A DNA stretch of 8,184 nt, from positions 1-8,184 of the forward strand of contig CAJXRL010000115.1 of assembly GCA_913059105.1 (NCBI GenBank), read 5' to 3'. Made by a program: the position numbers and the translations under genes. Below the pieces are notes generated by a model, which was given only the letters and a program-made list of their open reading frames with translations, was not told the origin of the DNA and did not search any database. Shown here one piece after another: positions 1 through 6,111 of this stretch; the first letter of the stretch is position 1; each line of letters begins with the position of its first letter. This stretch comes from an uncultured Flavobacteriales bacterium. Its GTDB lineage: Bacteria; Bacteroidota; Bacteroidia; Flavobacteriales_E; Vicingaceae.

Positions 1-38
1 GCCTGTCTCGTGGGCTCGGAGATGTGTATAAGAGACAG
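1..38 (+). other. Nextera transposase adapter (Read 2 / i7 side), non-genomic
   Basis: Positions 5-38 match the 34-nt Nextera Read 2 adapter from its GTCTCGTGGGCTCGG part through the 19-bp Tn5 mosaic end AGATGTGTATAAGAGACAG (20-38). The four bases before it, GCCT, fit the end of an i7 index as it appears in the P7 oligo; from memory of the standard set, only N703 ends this way. This is library-construction sequence, so genomic DNA begins at 39. Confidence 0.98.
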
Positions 39-55
39 TTACTAATCTGATAATG

Positions 56-80
56 ACTAACTGCTAAGCGTTAGTTTTTT
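56..80 (+). terminator. Probable rho-independent terminator of an upstream gene off the left edge
   Basis: ACTAAC (56-61) pairs with GTTAGT (70-75), and the inner GC (63-64) pairs with GC (68-69) around a TAA loop, leaving T62 unpaired. Six T residues (75-80) overlap the 3' arm and follow it. The stem is short and AT-rich, so strength is uncertain. No gene is visible between the adapter and this hairpin, so it would end a + strand gene whose body lies outside the window. Confidence 0.5.
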
Positions 81-96
81 AATTCGGATTACTAAT

Positions 97-132
97 TAAC
101 AATTTGGTCATTGCTAATTATCCAAATTGTTA
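97..132. repeat. 11-bp perfect inverted repeat upstream of the sigma gene
   Basis: TAACAATTTGG (97-107) is the exact reverse complement of CCAAATTGTTA (122-132), with a 14-nt spacer. It ends 40 bp before the TTG start of the sigma-factor gene and has no T-run behind it, so it does not look like a terminator. An operator for a dimeric regulator or a 5' UTR hairpin are both possible. No convincing TAnnTTTG promoter box was found between it and the gene. Confidence 0.5.
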
Positions 133-172
133 CCTTGTTGTGTTATATTGTTGAACCACTAAAACAGCATAC

Positions 173-730
173 TTGAATCCAAATGAATTACGTCTTAAAA
201 CCAAAGAAAAAAGACTTGGACTATTGTTTGAAGCTTTTGGAGATGCCTTGTTTGGTTATGGAAATAGACAATGGAAAATTCCAAAAGACAAATGTTGGGA
301 CTTGATATACGCCTCATTATATAAAGTAGAAGAAGTAGTAGATCAGGGTCAATTCGAAACTGCTGAAAAATTTAATGGGTTTGTGTTTCGAACTTTCATT
401 AATAGAATGAAGAATTACCTAAGAGACGAAGAAACAAGGACTAGAGGAACTCGAGAAGTTGAATTAGAAGAGGATAAAATCGCTGAAAACCCGAATAGAA
501 TAGAGGAAGAAAGCGAAGAATTGAAAACCCTGAACGAGATTTTAGACAAATTAGAAGACTGGCAAAGAATATTGATGCTCATGAGAGCGCAAGGTTATTC
601 TTATGCAGAAATATCAAAATACACTCAAAAATCTGAGAAGAATTTAAAGGTGTACTATGGCAGGCTTAAAAAGCATATTGTCGAAAAAATGGAATTAAAA
701 CTTCAAAAAGTGACTACTGATGGAGAATAA
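173..730 (+). CDS. ECF-like RNA polymerase sigma factor (sigma-70 family)
   Basis: This 185-aa protein has the two-domain layout of an ECF (group 4) sigma factor, which directs RNA polymerase to a small set of promoters. Residues about 17-88 fit region 2: an LLFEAFGDALFGYG start, WDLIYASLYKV, then the helix VFRTFINRMKNYLRD. An acidic linker (about 89-116) follows, then region 4 at about 117-172, with LDKLEDWQRILMLMRAQGYS leading into the helix-turn-helix AEISKYTQKSEKNLKVYYGRLKKHI. Region 2 is divergent from typical ECF factors, so its group is not assigned. The start is TTG at 173: an in-frame TGA lies at 152-154 and there is no ATG in a plausible place; a second TTG lies at codon 18. The last 11 bp overlap the next gene, which is membrane-anchored and in the position of an anti-sigma factor. 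Regulation by that partner is inferred. Confidence 0.82.
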   Translation: MNPNELRLKTKEKRLGLLFEAFGDALFGYGNRQWKIPKDKCWDLIYASLYKVEEVVDQGQFETAEKFNGFVFRTFINRMKNYLRDEETRTRGTREVELEEDKIAENPNRIEEESEELKTLNEILDKLEDWQRILMLMRAQGYSYAEISKYTQKSEKNLKVYYGRLKKHIVEKMELKLQKVTTDGE

Positions 731-1985
731 ATATGATAAAAATATAGAGTCGTTGCTGCAAAAAGCATTTCTACTGCAAGACTTGGATGCTGCGAAGAAC
801 GAAACTCTGCTTGCAGCTAGTTCACAAACTACGCTTGATAATGTTGCTCAAACGGCATTTTTCTCTTCAGCCAACCTCTTTAAAGGGTTATTCTTTTTAG
901 CAACATTGTTTGGGGTGGTATTTGGATGGAACAGGATTTTTGAAGCAGAGTCGAGGTATACTCCAAACGAATTCAGTTATCAATTGCCTGTGGCTAACGT
1001 CGAGGAATTAAATAATATTCCAACGTTAACTGCATTGTCTTTAGAAGGAAATAAATTTGATAAGAACATTAAAAACGCAACTGTACTTGGGTGGAATGAA
1101 AGTGCAGAGAAAGAAGAGCTAATAAAAGTGTACAAACCAGAGAAGCAACAGTATGATATAAAAATCCTTTCAGGCAAAGAAATTAAAGAGCATTTTAAAG
1201 AAAAAGAGAAGTTTATTGAAGACGTCCTTAAACTTGATAAGAAAAAAATTACAAAGGTTAAAGTATTTAGCCAATACCTTCAACATGGGGAAAAGGTATT
1301 GATAAACTTTGCTATATGGAGAACAGAGATTACAAATGTGGAGTATCGCTTGTTTTTAAATGATTTGATTGTTCAAAATAGGAAAGTTGATTACGTATTG
1401 GCTAGCGTTAATGAGACAGGTTGGACGGAAGCATTTGCATACGCATATAGCAAACCGATGGATTCTTTATATTTCAAACATCCTGCTTACGATGATTACC
1501 CTGTTGTAAATGTACCGTTGGAAGGAGTTCAATTATATTGTGAATGGATAACTAAAGAAATTCATCTAATAGGAAAAAATAAATTTTTTTTGGATAAAGT
1601 AAGACTTCCCACTGAAGTGGAATGGGAATATCTTGCTTCTAGCGGAGGGAAATTTGATCCATATCCTTGGGGTGGTCCATATATTAGAAATAGCGATGGG
1701 AGTTATTTGGCCAATTTTCGACCTCTTAAAGATAATTTTGCAATCGACGGTGCAATGTTTACAGCGAAAGTTGATTCGTACAACCCCAATAATTTTGGAT
1801 TGTATAACATATCGGGCAATGCCGCGGAATTGGTTGTAAATGCTAAAACAGGAAAGTTTGGAGTAAAAGGAGGGAGCTGGTTTGATGCGATGGAGCAGTT
1901 AAAAATAAAAAGGCCACTTAGATATATTGATAGTATAATCCCACATCCTACTATTGGTTTTAGGCCGGTATTGACGTTTAAGTAG
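720..1985 (+). CDS. Single-pass membrane protein with FGE-sulfatase (SUMF1/GldK-like) domain; candidate anti-sigma/sensor
   Basis: This 421-aa protein has three parts. Residues 1-52 are a soluble, probably cytoplasmic helical stretch (NIESLLQKAFLLQDLDAAK). Residues about 53-70 are one hydrophobic segment (LFKGLFFLATLFGVVFGW). After a lysine/glutamate-rich linker, residues about 195-420 carry a formylglycine-generating-enzyme-type domain. Its family signatures are RTEITNVEYRLFL, HPAYDDYPVVNVPLEGVQLYCEW, VRLPTEVEWEYLASSGG, PYPWGG, NNFGLYNISGNAAELV, GVKGGSW and IGFRPV. HPAYDDYPVV resembles GldK/GldJ proteins of the gliding and type IX secretion machinery. The only cysteine is Cys274, so the copper-binding cysteine pair of true FGE is absent and oxidase activity is unlikely; a binding or structural role is more probable. 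The ATG start overlaps the sigma gene by 11 bp, which suggests translational coupling. Anti-sigma function is inferred from topology and position only. No terminator is evident after the stop. Confidence 0.85.
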   Translation: MENKYDKNIESLLQKAFLLQDLDAAKNETLLAASSQTTLDNVAQTAFFSSANLFKGLFFLATLFGVVFGWNRIFEAESRYTPNEFSYQLPVANVEELNNIPTLTALSLEGNKFDKNIKNATVLGWNESAEKEELIKVYKPEKQQYDIKILSGKEIKEHFKEKEKFIEDVLKLDKKKITKVKVFSQYLQHGEKVLINFAIWRTEITNVEYRLFLNDLIVQNRKVDYVLASVNETGWTEAFAYAYSKPMDSLYFKHPAYDDYPVVNVPLEGVQLYCEWITKEIHLIGKNKFFLDKVRLPTEVEWEYLASSGGKFDPYPWGGPYIRNSDGSYLANFRPLKDNFAIDGAMFTAKVDSYNPNNFGLYNISGNAAELVVNAKTGKFGVKGGSWFDAMEQLKIKRPLRYIDSIIPHPTIGFRPVLTFK

Positions 1986-2092
1986 GAAGTGCAATGCAAT
2001 AATGTAATGGGATATGACAACGCCATAAAATGAAATTATATATGTCGAATTAAGAAAACTTTGGTAATTCGAAATTCTCGGATTCATAATTC

Positions 2093-2118
2093 AATTCGTA
2101 ATTCCCAGATTTGTAATT
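2093..2118. repeat. AATTCGT-rich intergenic repeat, copy 1
   Basis: This 26-nt unit reads AATTCGTAATT, then CCCAG, then ATTTGTAATT, and sits in a larger degenerate run of AATTCG-like heptamers (about 2064-2126). It differs from copy 2 at 2933-2958 by one base (T2112 versus C2952). It lies between two convergent genes, ending 13 bp from the stop codon of the DUF218 gene; the heptamer run reaches to within 5 bp. Its function is unknown. Confidence 0.8.
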
Positions 2119-2131
2119 CGTAATTCAAAAA

Positions 2132-2818
2132 CTATATCCAACCTTTTACCCAATAATAGCCTATGGCGGTGTATTCTCTAAGTACAATAATTTCATATTG
2201 CATATAACTCCACATGTTGTAACGCAGTGCTAGGTTTCGAACTTTGTTTTCGTCCTTGTTTGTTTCGTCTTTTAACTTTTCTTCATCGCTCGGTTTTTCG
2301 AAAGAAGGAGAGCCTCCGACAATTTTAAAACCTACTTTTCTAAAACTGTGAATACTTCGGTACATATGTTCTGGAGAACTTACGATGAGTATAGGTGCTG
2401 CTGTATCTGCCAATTTTTTAATTTCTAACGCTTGACTTCTAGTATTAAACCCATTTGCAGCAAATACAATACGATTGGTATCTACGCCCTTTTGTACCAA
2501 TTCATGCGCCATTAAGCTCAATTGAAATGTACTATCATATTCATTATAAGGCAAAGCAATAATGACTTTTGAATTAGGATGTTCCATCGCTTTTTCAATT
2601 CCGTTGTATAATCTCATTAAACCTGATGGTGAAGGCATACCGTCACCTCCCATAATGACAATTGTACTAGGAGCAAGTTCTAATTGGTCGTCCGTAGCTG
2701 CTAATCCGTAATATGCCCAATAAGGCAAACTTGTAAAGGATAAAATGATAAATACAACGCTGAATCCGCCTAGAAGAAGAAGTGATTTTTTAACCCAAGA
2801 TTTAATTCGCTTGATCAA
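2132..2818 (-). CDS. Membrane-anchored DUF218 (SanA/YdcF/ElyC-like) envelope protein
   Basis: This 228-aa protein has a basic N-terminus, one hydrophobic segment (about 12-34), and a DUF218 domain at about 51-170. Visible family motifs are STIVIMGGDG (51-60), the RLYNGIEKA helix, LMAHELVQKGVDTNRIVF (102-119), NTRSQA (125-130), LIVSSPEHMYRS (144-155) and a closing REYTAIGYYWVKGWI. In E. coli, the DUF218 proteins SanA and ElyC affect vancomycin exclusion and envelope or peptidoglycan metabolism; the biochemical activity is not settled, so the role here is by family only. The start is TTG at 2818: an in-frame TAA lies 12 bp upstream and the next ATG is codon 61, inside the domain. It is the last of three leftward envelope genes. 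A 144-bp gap holding repeat copy 2 separates it from the gene before, so it may have its own promoter, which I could not find. Confidence 0.85.
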   Translation of the reverse strand: MIKRIKSWVKKSLLLLGGFSVVFIILSFTSLPYWAYYGLAATDDQLELAPSTIVIMGGDGMPSPSGLMRLYNGIEKAMEHPNSKVIIALPYNEYDSTFQLSLMAHELVQKGVDTNRIVFAANGFNTRSQALEIKKLADTAAPILIVSSPEHMYRSIHSFRKVGFKIVGGSPSFEKPSDEEKLKDETNKDENKVRNLALRYNMWSYMQYEIIVLREYTAIGYYWVKGWI

Positions 2819-2932
2819 TGGTTCAGTTTATTCAATAAAAGTAATAATTGAGATTGACTAATGAATAATTATGAATACGGAATGTCGAAATACGAATGAT
2901 TAGTTAAGAGAAAAGGAAATTGAATAATTCGT

Positions 2933-2958
2933 AATTCGTAATTCCCAGATTCGTAATT
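2933..2958. repeat. AATTCGT-rich intergenic repeat, copy 2
   Basis: This matches copy 1 (2093-2118) at 25 of 26 positions, including the CCCAG core. A further AATTCGT unit precedes it (from 2926). It ends 4 bp before the TAA of the CarboxypepD_reg-like gene, so both copies lie directly behind stop codons of - strand genes in the same orientation. Confidence 0.8.
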
Positions 2959-2962
2959 TAAT

Positions 2963-3592
2963 TTAATCCTTCTTTTTAAAATCCCCTCTTTTCCAAGCTT
3001 TAATAAATTGAGCCCAGGCTATAGGATTAAGCAAATTGTTGGGTCTGTATTGTCCTGCAAAATACAGTTGATTCGTTCGCTGCTGATTTTGCCATTTATA
3101 GTTTAAACTTCCGTTCATTGGCATCGCAGCAGCTTTGTCAGCCATGAGATCAGGATTCAAATTTTTTCGCATTATTTCAATGTCGTCATCTGGCAAGTTT
3201 AATGCTAAAAAAGCTTCTTTAAATTGAGCAGGGGTTGGCCATGGATAAATATCAACCTCTTCTAATTCAACTGTGTCTTGCAACATGCTGTGAATTAGGG
3301 AGTATCTATTTCCCTCTAAGTTGTTAGGTACAACAAATTTTGAATCCCGGAAGCCAATTGATGAAAAAATCAAGGTGTCATTGGGTTGTGCAACAAAACT
3401 AAAATAGCCGTAATAATCAGAAATAGTTCCACGGGATGTGTTTTGCACCATTATAGTTGCAAACGGAACAGGAGATAAGCTGTCCATGGTTACAACAACG
3501 CCAGAAAATTGAATTAGATTGTCTTCATCTTCTTGCGCCCAACTTAAATTGAAAATACCACCTAGAAATAAAAAGAAAATAAATTTTTTCAT
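2963..3592 (-). CDS. Secreted CarboxypepD_reg-like domain protein
   Basis: This 209-aa protein opens with a clear signal peptide, MKKFIFFLFLGGIFNLSWAQ, with cleavage likely near AQ/ED (residues 19-20). Residues about 27-115 fit a carboxypeptidase regulatory-like beta-sandwich: FSGVVVTMDSLSPVPFATIMVQN, then GTISDYYGYFSF and NDTLIFSSIGF, the pattern also seen at the N-terminus of TonB-dependent receptors. No receptor barrel follows. The rest is a mostly helical tail that starts with VELEEVDIYPWPTPAQFKEAF. There is no lipobox cysteine or recognisable type IX sorting domain, so a periplasmic location is likely. The gene starts 46 bp after the M23 peptidase stop and is probably cotranscribed with it. 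The ATG start is supported by the signal peptide. Specific function is unknown. Confidence 0.85.
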   Translation of the reverse strand: MKKFIFFLFLGGIFNLSWAQEDEDNLIQFSGVVVTMDSLSPVPFATIMVQNTSRGTISDYYGYFSFVAQPNDTLIFSSIGFRDSKFVVPNNLEGNRYSLIHSMLQDTVELEEVDIYPWPTPAQFKEAFLALNLPDDDIEIMRKNLNPDLMADKAAAMPMNGSLNYKWQNQQRTNQLYFAGQYRPNNLLNPIAWAQFIKAWKRGDFKKKD

Positions 3593-3638
3593 CGATTCAA
3601 AAATAAGTGCTGCTTTTTAAATAGGAATGTAAAATATG

Positions 3639-5351
3639 TTAACGCACAAAATCTGCCTCGTAAACCGATTTATTACCCACTTCATCCTTTACAACAATTT
3701 TAAAGCTATGGTCGCCTTTGGTTACCTTTTCATCAAAATAGTAACTCAATTTATCATTTTTTGCATCATAAGCCATTAACACCCATTTACCATCTATTGT
3801 TCCTCTATATGAGCCAATTCCTGAAAGATTATCTGTAATCTTCACACTAATGGACCATTTTTTACTCATATTAACATTTTGGACAATGTTGATTGGAATA
3901 ATCCTAGGAGCAATTGTATCTAACGCGATGGAGTATCCACCAAAACTTCTTGTTCGAACAGAAATATTATCTCCATTCCAAGTTCCTCCTTCCGCATACC
4001 AAGACTTTCTATCAATAGTGCTTACAATTAGAGCTCTACTTTTCTGGTAAGGCGTTAAATTTTTATTTTTAATGGATAGCGTCATTTTTTTGTGCATTGG
4101 AGTAAAGTGATTGTGCAACCAATAAATAGGACTAACCGTTTTTGTCGTTCCTTTTGCTTCTCTATATTCAAAATAAGTGTCTTCGTATAAAACTCCTTTT
4201 GGAATATTCAATAACAAGTTTGGACGCAATAAGGTGTTCTTTTCCTTGTAAGACATAAAGGTAATGTCTTTTTCTTCTTTTGATGATAAGTTTGCCTGAA
4301 CATTAAAATCAACACTTTGTAGGGTAAAAGAAACGGAAGAGCTATTCTCATTTAAATCACTTACCGTATAAGATAAGAGATGCTTTCTACCGTCGGAACA
4401 AGTAATTTGACCATTTTTCTTTTTGTAAATTCTTAAGCTATTGCCTTCTTTTACAAAGCTTTTTTGAATTCGTCGTCTTGTTTTTCTATACGTTTCAAAG
4501 TCGATGTGCGAATTAATATAACGTCCTTCATGAAATGCAAATTCATCAATTTGTTGTTCAAATATTAATTTGTCATTGTGCTTTAATTGTATATTATGCA
4601 GTCCGTACTTATTTGAGGTCCCGCTCATTCGGTCTACGGTTTCAATTCCAAATCCAATTTCACCTTGTACTTTTATTTGACTTTTTAGAGGAAGTGAATA
4701 TACCCCATTTGAACCTCTAGCAATATATCGTTGAGCGCGGTTTCGACCGTTTACATAAGAGGTATCGTTTAAAGGATAAACAGTAATGGCGTAAATATCG
4801 GGTTTGACGTTATCCTTAATATTAAAGCCAAAAAACAATGGATTCATTGGATGCTCGTTTGCTGTCTTCCGAATTTCAAAATGTAAATGAGGCCCACCCG
4901 AACCACCTGAATTACCGGAATAAGCAATGAGATCTCCCTTTTTTACTTGCATAGAAAATGGAGTGGGGAACAGCTCCACCGCAAATTTCTCCTTTTTATA
5001 TTGATAGTCCTTAACCACATTTGCAATTGAAATGCTATATTTCTGCAAGTGACCATAGACAGAAGTAAAACCATTAGGGTGTGTAATATAAATAGCATTA
5101 CCATAACCAAATGGCGAAACTTTTATTCTACTTACGTAACCATCTGCAATAGCATAGACGTTTTGTCCTTCTACTCCTTGTGTTTTAATGTCTAAACCCG
5201 CATGAAAGTGATTCGATCGTAATTCTCCAAAATTTCCGGATAAAAAAAGAGGAATATCCAAAGGTGACCTGAAATAGTCGGTTAATATTTCTTGAGAAAA
5301 ACTCATTAAACTACTAACTGCTAATGAGCTAAAAATTAAAAATCGATTCAT
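3639..5351 (-). CDS. M23 family (lysostaphin-type) zinc metallopeptidase, probable murein endopeptidase
   Basis: This exported peptidase probably cleaves peptide cross-links of peptidoglycan during wall growth. From the ATG at 5351 the protein is 570 aa with signal peptide MNRFLIFSSLAVSSLMSFSQ. A longer reading frame from TTG at 5387 would add 12 residues, put charged residues in front of the signal and begin inside a promoter-like box, so I reject it. The M23 domain is at about 38-180: the HAGLD motif gives zinc ligands His50 and Asp54, YGHL gives His101, and HLHFE gives His155 and His157, so the catalytic set looks complete. A stretch of about 25 residues is inserted between YGHL and VKKGDLIAYSGNSG. 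The remaining 390 residues are beta-rich, ending in an Ig-like module with DNLSGIGSYRGTIDGKW and KDEVGNKS (about 504-570). It heads the leftward envelope cluster. Substrate is inferred from the family. Confidence 0.92.
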   Translation of the reverse strand: MNRFLIFSSLAVSSLMSFSQEILTDYFRSPLDIPLFLSGNFGELRSNHFHAGLDIKTQGVEGQNVYAIADGYVSRIKVSPFGYGNAIYITHPNGFTSVYGHLQKYSISIANVVKDYQYKKEKFAVELFPTPFSMQVKKGDLIAYSGNSGGSGGPHLHFEIRKTANEHPMNPLFFGFNIKDNVKPDIYAITVYPLNDTSYVNGRNRAQRYIARGSNGVYSLPLKSQIKVQGEIGFGIETVDRMSGTSNKYGLHNIQLKHNDKLIFEQQIDEFAFHEGRYINSHIDFETYRKTRRRIQKSFVKEGNSLRIYKKKNGQITCSDGRKHLLSYTVSDLNENSSSVSFTLQSVDFNVQANLSSKEEKDITFMSYKEKNTLLRPNLLLNIPKGVLYEDTYFEYREAKGTTKTVSPIYWLHNHFTPMHKKMTLSIKNKNLTPYQKSRALIVSTIDRKSWYAEGGTWNGDNISVRTRSFGGYSIALDTIAPRIIPINIVQNVNMSKKWSISVKITDNLSGIGSYRGTIDGKWVLMAYDAKNDKLSYYFDEKVTKGDHSFKIVVKDEVGNKSVYEADFVR

Positions 5352-5384
5352 AAAGAGATTGTGTACAAGCTTTGAGCCAAAAAA

Positions 5385-5392
5385 CAAAGGTA
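5385..5392 (-). promoter_or_regulatory. Candidate -7 promoter box for the M23 peptidase cluster
   Basis: Read on the - strand this is TACCTTTG, an exact fit to the Bacteroidota -7 consensus TAnnTTTG. It lies 34-41 bp upstream of the ATG at 5351, giving a leader of roughly 25-30 nt. The region where a -33 element should be is only T-rich with no clear TTTG, so this rests on the -7 box alone. Confidence 0.4.
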
Positions 5393-5455
5393 ATGGGCTG
5401 TGGAAAGAAAAATGGAAAAGTGCAAAAGAAGTTATACAGTTACTTGAAAAAGTAC

Positions 5456-5463
5456 TAGCTTTG
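5456..5463 (+). promoter_or_regulatory. Candidate -7 promoter box for the coiled-coil/zapA cluster
   Basis: TAGCTTTG matches TAnnTTTG exactly and ends 35 bp before the ATG at 5499, a normal spacing for a short leader. No good -33 TTTG is seen 19 bp upstream. It pairs with the opposite-facing box at 5385-5392, as expected for a divergent promoter region. Confidence 0.4.
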
Positions 5464-5498
5464 TTGAAGGACTTTCTAGTAGAATTTTAAAAACAAGG

Positions 5499-5783
5499 AT
5501 GGGTAGTTTTTCTGAAGATTTTATAAGCTTAGAGCAAAACGTTCGACGGTTAATACAGAAAAATAAAGTAGCAGAGGAAACGTTAGTTGAAACTAGAAAG
5601 CAGCTTGAAGAATTGAAAGAGAAATCAATGCGACAAGAAAAGGAGATAGAAAAGTTGGTGGAGAAGAATAAGATTTTACGAATAGCAGGAGGTTCAAATG
5701 AAGGAGGTTCTCGTGAAATTAAGCTCAAAATCAACGAAATAGTGCGGGAAGTAGATAAATGTATCGCTCAACTAAATCAATAA
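5499..5783 (+). CDS. Small coiled-coil protein upstream of ZapA (ZapB-like, unproven)
   Basis: This 94-aa protein is dominated by a charged heptad-rich coiled coil (about 8-62, including VETRKQLEELKEKSMRQEKE). A glycine-rich break (IAGGSNEGGSRE, 62-73) follows, then a C-terminal segment, EIKLKINEIVREVDKCIAQL (73-92). I recognise that C-terminal pattern from small proteins encoded next to zapA in many Bacteroidota, often left as hypothetical. It has no signal peptide or membrane segment, so it is cytoplasmic. The gene ends 7 bp before zapA and is surely cotranscribed with it. In gammaproteobacteria ZapA works with the small coiled-coil ZapB at the Z-ring, and the analogy suggests a ZapA partner, but sequence homology to ZapB is not evident. 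The ATG at 5499 is the first standard start after an in-frame TGA at 5445-5447. Confidence 0.8.
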   Translation: MGSFSEDFISLEQNVRRLIQKNKVAEETLVETRKQLEELKEKSMRQEKEIEKLVEKNKILRIAGGSNEGGSREIKLKINEIVREVDKCIAQLNQ

Positions 5784-5790
5784 TTTATCC

Positions 5791-6075
5791 GTGAAGGATC
5801 TATCTATAAAAGTGAATATCGCAGGGAGAATGTACCCGCTAACCGTTCAGCAGAGCGAAGAAGAGAACATTCGAAAAGCAGTGAAAGCCATTGATGAAAT
5901 GGTGAGAGATTATGAGCAAAACTATGCAGTGAAAGACAAACAAGATTTGTTGGCAATGGTAGCTTTGCATTATGCCACACAAGCTTTAGAGCTCAGCGAT
6001 AAAAGCACTACTATAGATAAAGGTTTAAACAGCCAATTGAAAGTGTTGAACGATTTAATATCGGAAGTTCTTTAA
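5791..6075 (+). CDS. zapA: Cell division protein ZapA
   Basis: ZapA is a cytoplasmic FtsZ-binding protein that crosslinks and stabilises Z-ring filaments. The 94-aa product has the family layout: an N-terminal head with LSIKVNIAGRMYPLTV (4-19), the EEENIRKAVKAIDEMVRDYE helix (23-42), and a C-terminal coiled-coil helix beginning KDKQDLLAMVALHYATQALEL (48-68). Length is normal for the family. The start is GTG at 5791, because the next ATG is codon 14, inside the first strand. It follows the coiled-coil gene by 7 bp and is itself followed by the structured RNA and rny. A zapA-6S RNA neighbourhood is also known in E. coli (zapA-ssrS). Confidence 0.93.
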   Translation: MKDLSIKVNIAGRMYPLTVQQSEEENIRKAVKAIDEMVRDYEQNYAVKDKQDLLAMVALHYATQALELSDKSTTIDKGLNSQLKVLNDLISEVL

Positions 6076-6111
6076 AATAAAAGCAGAAATTTGTCGACTT
6101 GTTCGGCATGA

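Noticed and set aside
20..38. Tn5-type mosaic ends at both contig edges as evidence of a natural transposon
   Set aside because: They are joined to Illumina adapter tails and index bases, so they come from library preparation.
1703..2026. Open - strand frame of 107 codons
   Set aside because: It is antisense to the well-supported C-terminal half of the FGE-domain gene and has no recognisable domain.
2064..2126. Possible CRISPR-like array of AATTCG units
   Set aside because: The units are about 7 bp, degenerate and without regular unique spacers, and no cas gene is near.
3598..3605. TATTTTTG on the - strand, matching TAnnTTTG, upstream of the CarboxypepD_reg-like gene
   Set aside because: It lies only 5 bp from the ATG, has no -33 partner, and such matches are expected by chance in AT-rich spacers; cotranscription with M23 is simpler.
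5349..5387. 12-residue N-terminal extension of the M23 peptidase starting at TTG 5387
   Set aside because: It would spoil the signal peptide and begins inside the candidate -7 box; the ATG at 5351 fits better.
5432..5734. Open - strand frame of 100 codons
   Set aside because: Its serine/phenylalanine-rich product is the antisense shadow of the lysine/glutamate-rich coiled-coil gene.
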